The notes under the pieces are model-generated. The model was not told where the DNA came from. It did no database searches and saw only the letters and a program-made list of their open reading frames with translations. Positions 56,237 to 64,000 of a DNA stretch of 64,000 nucleotides are shown piece by piece (within the stretch, counting starts at the first letter, position 1; every line of letters starts with the position of its first letter). This DNA comes from Crocodylus rhombifer (lineage: Eukaryota; Chordata; Crocodylia; Crocodylidae): contig JAVSML010001160.1 in the NCBI GenBank assembly GCA_038503035.1, forward strand, positions 372,001 to 436,000. The letters run 5' to 3'. A program made the translations under genes and the position numbers.

Positions 56237-58757
56237 CAGAACTAGATTATCATGGGGGATTTCAATTACTGTGACATCTACTGGGACAGAAGAACAGCAG
56301 TGCACAGGCAATCCAGCACATTTTTGGATCATGTCAGGGGAAGCTTTGTTGACAGCCAGAAAAGAATTGGTTGAGAATGCAACGGTGGAAGATAACTGAC
56401 ATGATAATGACCATAAAATGTCCAAGATCCTAAGGAAAGGAAGGAAAGAGAGCAGGAGAACAAAGAATGTACTTCAGGAGAGCAGACTTTAACAAACTCA
56501 GGGAACTGGCAGGCAGGACGCCCTGGATAGCAAGTCTGAGGTGAAGAGAAATTTAGGAGAACCGGTTATACTTTAAAGAAGGTCTTTGTTAAGGGTGCAG
56601 GAGCAAGATCTCTGGAGGCAGTGAAGAAATGAGAAATGCAGCAGAGAAATGCAGTCTGGTTAAAGAGTGAACTCTTCACTAATTTGAGAACTCAAAAAGG
56701 AATCCTATAAAGATGGAACGCAGGAGATGGAATAAGGCAGGCCAAGGCATGATTTAAGATGCAACTAGAAAAAGAGGCAAAAGGTAATAAAAAGGATTCT
56801 AAAGTATATTAGAAGAGGAAGACCATGGAAATTGTAGGACCCTTACTAAATGCAGAATCTAAGTACAGATGAGGTGGAGAAGGCTGAAGTATTTAGTGCC
56901 TTTTTTATATCAGAGTGGAAAAGGAATTGCCCAAGGTAATTTCAAGAGACACTGCTTATTAACTTTGAGATTTTGTGGAGATCGGGTGTAGTCCCAGATG
57001 ATTGGAAAAAACAAAATGCAGTGCTTATCTTTAAGAAGGGAAAGAAACAGGATCTGAGAAACTATAGACCAGTCAGTCTGGCCTTGATGCCAGGAATGAA
57101 GCAGATCATCAAGGGATCTTTTTCTAACCTGGAAGAGAACAAAGTGATCTGGAACAGATAACACGGATTCATCAAAAGCATTTCATGCTTGACCAACCTG
57201 ATTTTTTCCTTCTATGACAAGATCTATGGATAGTGGGAAAACAGTAGAGATGATATGCCTTGAATATAGCAAGATTTTTGGATACTGTCCTCATGACTTC
57301 CTCAGTCATTAGTAAGCTAAGGAAATACAGACTGGATGAACGTACCGCCAGGTGGATTTATAACTGGCTGAATCTGTTTGCTCAGTGAGTAGTCATCAAT
57401 GGCTCAATGTCAAGTACTGTGTCCAGTTCTGGGCGCCGCGCTTCAAGAAGGACGTGGAGAACCTGGAGAGGGTCCAGAGGAGGGCCACTCGTATGGTTGA
57501 GGGGGCCAGCAGCAGGGACTCAGGGAAAGTCTGTTCACCAGGGCCCCCCTTGGAGTCACCAGGAACAATGGCCACAAGCTGAGGGAGGATAGGTTTAGGT
57601 TAGATATTAGGAAGAACTACTTCATTGTAAGGGTGGCCAGAGCCTGAAATGGGCTTCCCAGAGAGGTGGTGCTCTCACCTTCCCTGGAAATCTTCAAGAG
57701 GAGACTGGATAGGCACCTGGCCGGAGTCTTATGACTCCTCCAACCCCCAGTGCTCATTCCTGCCCATGGCAGGGGTCGGACTAGACAATCTGTCTAGGTC
57801 CCTTCCGACTCATTGATTCTAAGTTGGGAGCAGGTATCAAGCGGAGTTTCCAGGGATCTGTCCTGGGCCCATATTGTTCAATATCTTCATTAATGATTTG
57901 GAAGGTGGGATTGAGTGTATGATTGGCAAATCTGCAAATGACATCAACTTTAGTGCAATTGCAGGCATTCTGGAGGGTAGGGCTAAGATCTGGAATGACC
58001 TGGATAGACTGGAGAAATGGTCTGAAAGCAATCAGGTGAAATGTGACAAATACAAAGTCCTGCACTTAGAATGGAACAGTTGCATGCAAATATAGACTTG
58101 GAAATAGCTTTCTAGGCTGCAGTATCACAGAAAAATACTGGGTGTTACTGTGGATCATAAGTGGAATACAGTGTACTTTTATTGCAAAAAACCCAAAACC
58201 AAATGGCACACTGAGTTGCATTAACAGGAGTGTAACTTGCAAATAAAGGGAAGTAATCCTTTCACTCAGTTTAACACTGATAAAGACTCACATATGTCCA
58301 GTTTTAGACCCCTTTCTTCAAGAAAGGTATGGGCAAATTAGAATGAGTCCAAGAGAGAGCAACAATAATTATCAGAAGTCTGAGAAACATGACTTACAAG
58401 GAAAGGCTGTAGGAATTGGGATTATTTAGCCTGGAGAAGAGAAAACTGAGCGGGTATTTGATATTAGTCTTTACATAGCGGAAGGGTAGTTATATGGAGG
58501 ATGGAGATAGCCTTTGCTTTGTGGCTTAAGGTGACATGACTAAGATCAGTGGTCTCAAAACTAAAGCAGAGGAAATTGAAATGGGAATATTAGAAGAACT
58601 TTCTCACTAACTGGACCAGAGAGATTGTGGAATCTCTATCCCCAGAAATTTTCAAAAGCAGGTTAAACAGACACTTGCCTGGGATGATTTAGTCAGGGAT
58701 GACCTTGCCTTGAGCAGGACTTTGAGGTCCCTTCCAGCCCTACTTTTCCATGAATTT
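56237..58757 (+). mobile_element. Old CR1 LINE, interrupted by a younger CR1
   Basis: Starts in the endonuclease (IMGDFNYCDIYWDR, about 56250-56292), then a degraded linker, the reverse transcriptase start GVVPDDWKKQNAVLIFKKGK and LRNYRPVSLALMPG (56979-57095), HGFIKSISCLTNLI (57167-57210), and after the interruption SVLGPYCSIS, LINDLEGGIECMIGKSANDI and DLDRLEKWSESNQ (57860-58035). The tail GTCCCTTCCAGCCCTAC ends near 58757. The catalytic box is altered (SANDI where FADDT is expected). Many stops; much older than the copy nested in it. Confidence 0.88.
57414..57820 (+). mobile_element. Younger CR1 3' fragment nested in the older CR1
   Basis: Begins GTACTGTGTCCAGTTCTGGG and ends CTTCCGACTCATTGATTCT. 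It encodes [20 protein letters not shown] at the start. AAGT on both sides (57412-57415 and 57821-57824) may be a 4-bp duplication. Removing the insert restores the older CR1 as GGCTCAATGTCAAGTTGGGA. Confidence 0.88.
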
Positions 58758-59421
58758 CAGAAATCATGGCCAAGTGAAGGCACTTTTCAAAGTTTCTTCA
58801 TGTTGTTATATTCAAAACTTAGGAAAAATGCCAAATGCGGAATTTGCTGCTTTCATTCTTCTGCCTTCTTCCTCGAATGGTTGGAGCATGAGCAAAGGAA
58901 AAAGAATAAAGGAGCTGTGAATGTGAATGTTTTGGAGGATGGTGCCACCTGGTAGTGCCCCTTGCCAAAATAATTATTTTAAAGGAGAAGGGCCAGGCAG
59001 TTCTGGACAACAGCTTAAAAATATTTGGTGCCTCACACTTAAGTATCTGCCTGAATCTAGCTTGCAGCATAAAATTCACTCAAGGCTTACACCTCATAAA
59101 CCAGTACTGATAAATTGTGGGTGCTTATTAAAGCCCTATTCAAACTTCCAAAATTATTTGAGACTGAGAAATTCTGTTGAAATGAAATGATATCCAATTA
59201 GATAGTACAAGAGAAACTATGATTTTTTTTTAAGTTAAGCATTCTTAAATCCACAAAAATACGTCTCCCTTTTGCCTTTTTATTTTGGGTCTTTGTTTCT
59301 CATTTAATTCAAGTAAATTAATGTATTCTTTGGGTGCTTTCAAAAATTTATTTTCACAAGTGCCATTGTGGGGTAGGTAAGCATTATCTACAAAAGTGGG
59401 CATAAGCCTGAAGCTCTAGAG
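58758..59421. other. No gene recognised
   Basis: AT-rich; short open frames on both strands (58819-59190) lack any domain. Confidence 0.5.
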
Positions 59422-59706
59422 CAATGGTTCTTGACCATTTTTAGACTCAAGGTGCTCCTTCAAAAATGCCAGCTATTCACTTTCACATTTTTATTGACTA
59501 CAGAAAAATATCAGAGCAATTCTTCTGTTGCAAAGAACTAAGAAAGACCACAACAGGTCAGAATGTTTTTGACACTGGATCCCTATGTGAAATCTCTGGA
59601 TTTATCTTGTGAAACACAACTAATGCATTTGAGATTCTTAACAAGACCTCTTAAAAGGATCTCAGAATGCCTCAGCATGCTCTGGCATCCAGGCTGAGAA
59701 CTACTG
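59422..59706. mobile_element. Short hAT MITE
   Basis: CAATGGTTCTTGACCATTTT at the left and GGCTGAGAACTACTG at the right are inverted CAGTGGTTCTCAACC-type hAT ends. The flanks CTCTAGAG and ATCTATTC share only TCTA, so the target duplication has decayed or the ends are slightly off. About 285 bp, non-coding. Confidence 0.7.
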
Positions 59707-59893
59707 ATCTATTCTTGATGAAATGCTCTCTGATCCCATCTATTGGTGAAGAAGAGTAGAGCAGTTAGAGCTGCTTCATCCTCATGTACTATTTTACCCA
59801 AAACAGCACCCAGACAGATGCTTCCAATAGAGAATAAGTTCTCTGCTCCCATTTTTGGTGAAAACGGGACATTATGGGGGCATCCAGATGAGT

Positions 59894-60407
59894 GCGCACA
59901 TGCCCCTTGCCTCATCTCAAACCTCTTTGAGACAGGGCAAGAGGCACGTGCAGGAGTAAAAGAAGGTTCCCTGTCCTGCAAGTTTGCAGCACAGGGAGAA
60001 TATTAGACTCCTGGATATCCAGGGGTCTAAAAAAACTGCTCCACAGAAGAGCGGAGCAAGGCACGGTCCCAAACCATGCCAGGGAGTCAGTCCTCGAAAG
60101 CGATGCTCTGGTATCAGCCAGAGCATCTCTTTTGTTCTCCTGCTGACTCCGGCCCCCCGTGTTGTCCAAGGTGGGGTGTGGGTGTGGGTGTGGGTGTGTG
60201 TGGTGACAGGCGGATGTGGGGGGATGCCCCCAGGGCTGCGGGGATATGGACCCAGCCCAGCCCCTTGCAGCTTGCTAGTCTGGCTTTGCACCAGAGTGGG
60301 TCACAGAGCTCTGGGAGGTGCACACAGGACCTGTGCCTCCCGGAGCTGTGTGACCCACTCCAGTGCAAAGCTGGACTAGCGAGCTGCACGGGTCTGGCCC
60401 AGGTCCT
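59894..60407. repeat. Chain of hairpins ending in a 160-bp near-closed palindrome
   Basis: Consecutive inverted repeats lie at 59894-59951 (TTGCC..TCTCAAA/TTTGAGA..GGCAA), 59967-60000 (TTCCCTGT/ACAGGGAGAA around CTGCAAGTTTGCAG), 60005-60028 (around CCTGGATATCCAGG), 60102-60127 (GATGCTCTGG/CCAGAGCATC) and 60247-60407 (centre ACAGGACCTGT near 60327; arms include GAGTGGGTCACA and TGTGACCCACTC). No coding sequence is recognised. The unit is probably a foldback-type transposon. Confidence 0.8.
60173..60205. repeat. GGTGTG microsatellite
   Basis: Short G/T hexanucleotide-like run between two of the hairpins. Confidence 0.8.
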
Positions 60408-61880
60408 GCCGCACCCCGCCCCCCTGACACAGCAGGGCAGGGGCAGGACCTGGTGCAGTGTGTGGGGACTGTGCACCATGCCCAGATGGGTCCTGCTGGC
60501 CCTAGGGCAGCCCCAGGGCTGGCAGAAGGTTTCCGTGCACTGTGCTAGGCCCTGCTGCCATGGGCCTGGCCCAGCTGGGTGGCAGAGGGGCCCCGAGGGT
60601 GGCAGAACATGACTGGGCCCAGCACGCGGTCCCCAGGTGCTGCGCCGGGTCCTGCTGCCATGGCTCAGAATGCCTCACTCCCACTGCTGCTGCTAAAGGT
60701 AAGTTATGGGTCCTGGGTGGGGGAGGTGGCATTCCATGTACTGTAGGGGGGGCTGCTCCCTGTGGGGGCCAGTAACCCACCTCTCCTCAGCAGCCCCCCC
60801 CACACAATCCACCCACACACCCCACAGCCCTTCCCACCCACCATCACACACTCTGCATGCCCGGCTGCCAGACAAGATGAGACCTGCTGGCAGGAGCTGT
60901 GGCTGCAAGGGCAGCTGTCTCCACCTCCTGGTTAGTGAAAGGGTCACAGGGAGCTCTAACTGCTCTGTGGTAAGAAAACAAAAAGCAAACAGCAAAACAT
61001 ATAGGTATTTAGAATTCATTTTATTATGATGATAGAGACACTGGTAGGCTTCCAAATTGCTTTAACAGTGTGGGTATATCAATAAAACGTTGTTCAACTG
61101 ATCTATATCTAGAGAGAGAGAGCGCCACACAGGGCTGGCCCACGTCCTGCCGCACGCCACCCCCACTGGCACAATATATGTACAAAAGACCACTTATATA
61201 GAGTAGTCTTTTGTTTTAATTGTGGAGGAACATGGATTTTGGGGTATTTTACAGAGTGACTTTGAGATTTTTTTTTTTAGTCAGGGATTTTTCAGTTTTC
61301 ACATAGGGAACACCAGAATTCCTGCTAGGGAGGCAAATGGCAGGACCCAGGCAGAGGATCCTGCTCAGAGCTGGCACCTTGGACCCAGCTGGAGGTGGCT
61401 GACCTCCAGATGGGGCCAGGAAGACATGCTTTGACAGTTCAAAGCAGGCCACCATACTGGGAACATCTTCTGGGGGATAGCTGCCCAGATGGTTGGGCAG
61501 GGAGCACACATGGCAGTAGTGTCACACAGAGGCCAACCCTGCATCCACAGGCCACTGGCAGCTGGCCCAGAGGGGCAGTTCCCATCTGGGTCTGGCAGGT
61601 GCGCAGCAGATCACAGCCAGGCAGCAGCCCCACCACTGCCAGACAGCTGCAGTGGGTAAAGGGTGTGGGAAACTCTCAGGAGTGCTTCAGCAGTCCAGCT
61701 GGCATGAAGGGTAATGCCCCCAGGTACCAATTGGCTGGGCCCCAGAAGCTCCCATCTATCTGTATCCTTCAAGTATCATGGGTGACATGCTGAAAAGCTG
61801 GCTCTGTGCCTCATGCACCTCCCTGACCCCCATAGTAACCTCATAGCAAAGGTTACCTCAGAGAGGCACTTGCCTCAGTA
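60408..61880. other. No gene recognised; GC-rich left half
   Basis: 60408-60960 is GC-rich with overlapping open frames on both strands. The CTGGCCCAGGTCCTGCCGCA segment (60395) recurs near 61133. A hairpin CAAAAGAC/GTCTTTTG lies at about 61184-61213. A GA run lies at 61112-61121. Confidence 0.5.
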
Positions 61881-61899
61881 AGTGTGTCTGTGCCAAATA

Positions 61900-62252
61900 A
61901 GGTAATGACATGAGGGCCAAACGGCCGAACACGATTGGCTAACCCACGTCACTCCCTGTATAAAGGCCTCCTCCCATCGAGCCTCGGGGAGAAGCTTCGA
62001 GAGCTGACACGGACAACTGACTAACTGTTAAGTTGTATCCACCGGCCTGATCAACCGTTGCTCTTTCCGCTCACCGCTATCTCCTGCCACCACTCCCCCT
62101 TGGCGTAAAATCCCACCCCACTATCGACCGTTTCAGCTTGCAAGCTGTTGTAACCATTACGCTGCGCTGTCAAGTTCAAATACAACCTGTGTCTCTGTCA
62201 ACTAAGGGATGTAAGTCAATAAATTCGTTCTCTGGTCAAACCGTTAAGTGTA
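61900..62252 (+). promoter_or_regulatory. Promoter plus poly(A)-signal module, possibly an LTR
   Basis: GATTGGCT (inverted CCAAT box, 61935), CACGTCAC (CRE-like, about 61947) and TATAAAG (61961) occur in Pol II promoter order, and AATAAA follows at about 62219, some 250 bp downstream of the TATA. This arrangement fits an LTR (U3 with promoter, R, poly(A) signal). Clear TG...CA ends with matching target duplication were not found; a TGTCTGTG start near 61884 is only a candidate. It lies against the 3' end of the minus-strand Tx1-like LINE. Confidence 0.45.
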
Positions 62253-62349
62253 CATGTCTCCTTCACCTCATAAGTCCAGATCCAAACGAACCTGAGGTAG
62301 CTCAGCTCCTCAAAGACTCAACAGTGGACTCTAAGGTTCACCTGGCTAA

Positions 62350-64000
62350 CTAATAGCCCCTACTGTGTGGGGCCAATGGGTGAAAGATACAACAGAATTC
62401 TTGGGACAAAAAAGGCAAAAAACAGGATAGAAGTGTCATGTGGGTCAAAGGGTCAAAATGTGAAAATAAGTGCACCTGAGCAGAGCCCCCTGGGCCACAC
62501 CCACCCATCCTCAAAGGCATCCAAGGAGCCGGTGGATGCTGCCCACTGATGTTCCACCCGGAGACATGCACAGATAAGTAAGAGGAAAGTGGCCCTACAA
62601 TCTCCAGGCACCTTCCTGGCAAGAGCCTCCTTCCTAGTCAAATACAGGGCCCACTTGGCCAGGGCCAGGAGGAGGTTGACTAGAAGGTCCCAGGACTTGG
62701 TGGGGCCACAGACGGGGTGACCAAAAACAAGAAGGTGGGGGGGGTGAAATTCAACCAGAACCTCAAGAGAAGGCTCTGGAGGTAGAGGGGCTGCAGCCTG
62801 ATGTACTCAAGGGTCATGTGCACCAGGGTCTCCTGCTGCCTGCAGAAGGGGTAGGAGACCAGGGTCTCTGTGAAGCTCACCACATACATGCCTGTGGCGA
62901 TGGCTCCATGGAGGAGCCACCAGCTGAAGTCCCCAGTGGCTCATGGGATGAGGGTGGAGTACAGACTTGGCCACTGGGGTGCCACAGCCATGCCCTTGCC
63001 GAGCAGGTCCCACCATTTGGTGTCTGGGCAGGATGCAAGGGCAGCATGATGGACAGTGGCACACAAGTGTGTAGAAGTGATGGCAATGGACGGTGGAAAA
63101 GATGACCGGTCTGGTGTTCTCCAGCCAGCTCAGGTAGTGGAGCAGGGAGCACCGTGCAGCTGACAGAGGCGCTGGCCCCATGACAATTTTCAGTGGGCTG
63201 GAGGACACAGGGACTGCTGCTATGTAGGACCTGGTCAACAAAGGCAAGGGTGTCAGGAGGCAGGGCAGATTTCACCTCCTGGATCAGATGGCAGGTTGCA
63301 AGTATCATGGGTAGACCCATGCACCAGGCCAGCGCAGAGGGGTCCACCCACTCCTACCTCTCATAGTCCAGGAGGTCTCCAATATGGGTGATACCAGCCA
63401 GGATCAGCCTCTGTCGCAAACTGGGCTGCCTGTGCCATTGGCACCTCCAGCTGGGGGTTCCAGAGGAGGGGCTTGACGAGCAGGTTGTCACCCTGGGTAA
63501 CTGTTGTGGGGGACCTGGAGGCAGAGGTCCTGGTGGAAATCTGGCAGCTCTTGCAGGTCCTGCAGGGAGAAGCCCTACAGGCTGAGGACCTGCCAGTCAT
63601 AATGGAACCCCTGGAAGTGGCAGAGGAAAGCGCACCCTAGGTGTCCCCATGCTATGTGGCTGCTGACACCCATCACCCACTGCCAGGCCAAAACTCTTGA
63701 CTCAGTTGACAGGGCAGAGGAGGCCGCCAAGTACAGTGCCTGGCAGGCCTCCACCCATGCCAGGTCACCCGAGTCCTGGACCTTGAGGAATATATCGTCA
63801 GCATACATTGACCAGACCAGCTGCACTGCCAGCATCCAGAACATCAACCCTGCCACCCGCTTCCACAGGAGAATGAGGAAAGGCTCCAGGGCCAAGGCAT
63901 ACAGCTGTCCTAACAGTGGGCAGCCTTGACACACCCCTCTCCTGAACAGGAAGGGCTCGGTCAGGGTCCAGTTGAGCTTGACCAAATAGTCTGCAGAGGA
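62350..64000 (-). pseudogene. Tx1-like (L1 clade) LINE reverse transcriptase, C-terminal part; continues beyond window
   Basis: The minus strand encodes VKLNWTLTEPFLFRRGVCQG and CPLLGQLYALALEPFL (63985-63880), then the catalytic YADD (63794-63805) with QDSGDLAWVEACQALYLAAS. Downstream, in shifted frames, come PLLWNPQLEVPMAQAAQFAT (about 63480-63420), a block LIQEVKSALPPDTLAFVDQV, and the C-terminal block ARKVPGDCRATFLLLICACL with GSLDAFEDGWVW (62620-62490). The frame ends in HPLAPHSRGY with a stop at 62350-62352. This order matches Tx1-type LINE ORF2 proteins of vertebrates. The catalytic aspartates in YADD are present, but at least three frameshifts break the frame. The 5' part, including the endonuclease, lies outside the window. 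Confidence 0.82.

Noticed and set aside
62230..62260. Exact right end of an LTR at the CA near 62252
   Set aside because: Spacing from the AATAAA is plausible, but no matching target duplication was found at 61880 and 62253, so the boundary is not claimed.

Overview
The window looks like repeat-rich vertebrate, most likely reptilian, intergenic DNA. No intact host gene was recognised. The main evidence is CR1-type LINEs in at least ten pieces, several ending in the CR1 3' tail with a short ATGAAACT-like terminal repeat. Around them are hAT-type and other MITEs, a Helitron, a tRNA-headed SINE with a CR1-like tail, a Tx1-like LINE and a solo LTR. The CR1 tail sequences and the short inverted termini resembling GGGYGCATCTACA suggest a crocodilian; a turtle is the alternative. 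This is pattern recognition, not a database result.

Layout. 1-1500: decayed LINE reverse transcriptase, cut by the left window edge. 1640-4884: Helitron carrying a broken replication-initiator/Pif1 helicase gene that has lost its Rep core. 4885-7690: AT-rich, apparently empty. 7690-9470: broken Myb/SANT-like gene interrupted by a 1.1-kb non-autonomous hAT element with a perfect 8-bp target duplication. 9470-19105: mostly unrecognised sequence with one tRNA-Ile-headed SINE, a MITE and a perfect 18-bp inverted repeat. 19106-20728: a comparatively fresh CR1 with a 414-codon reverse-transcriptase frame. 20729-33770: MITEs (one nested in another), tRNA-like SINE heads and a 292-bp-spaced duplication. 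33770-37310: CR1 tails, one split by a 992-bp solo LTR with TAAGG target duplications. 38521-39023: a hAT MITE. 40126-43150: three CR1 fragments in alternating orientation, the first starting at a perfect 20-bp inverted repeat. 44955-45649 and 48475-49360: further MITE/hAT copies. 51235-55530: a near-full-length minus-strand CR1 with ORF1 (esterase-like) and ORF2 (endonuclease plus reverse transcriptase). 56237-58757: an old plus-strand CR1 with a younger CR1 nested inside. 59422-60407: a hAT MITE and a chain of hairpins. 61900-62252: a promoter/poly(A)-like module, possibly an LTR. 62350-64000: a Tx1-like LINE on the minus strand, cut by the right edge.

The parts do not form a working system: every recognisable coding region is transposon-derived or a relic and carries disabling lesions or truncation. 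The value of the window is its insertion stratigraphy (hAT into a Myb/SANT gene, LTR into CR1, CR1 into CR1, MITE into MITE), which can be read from target duplications and rejoined flanks. I did not find a convincing undescribed biological system.
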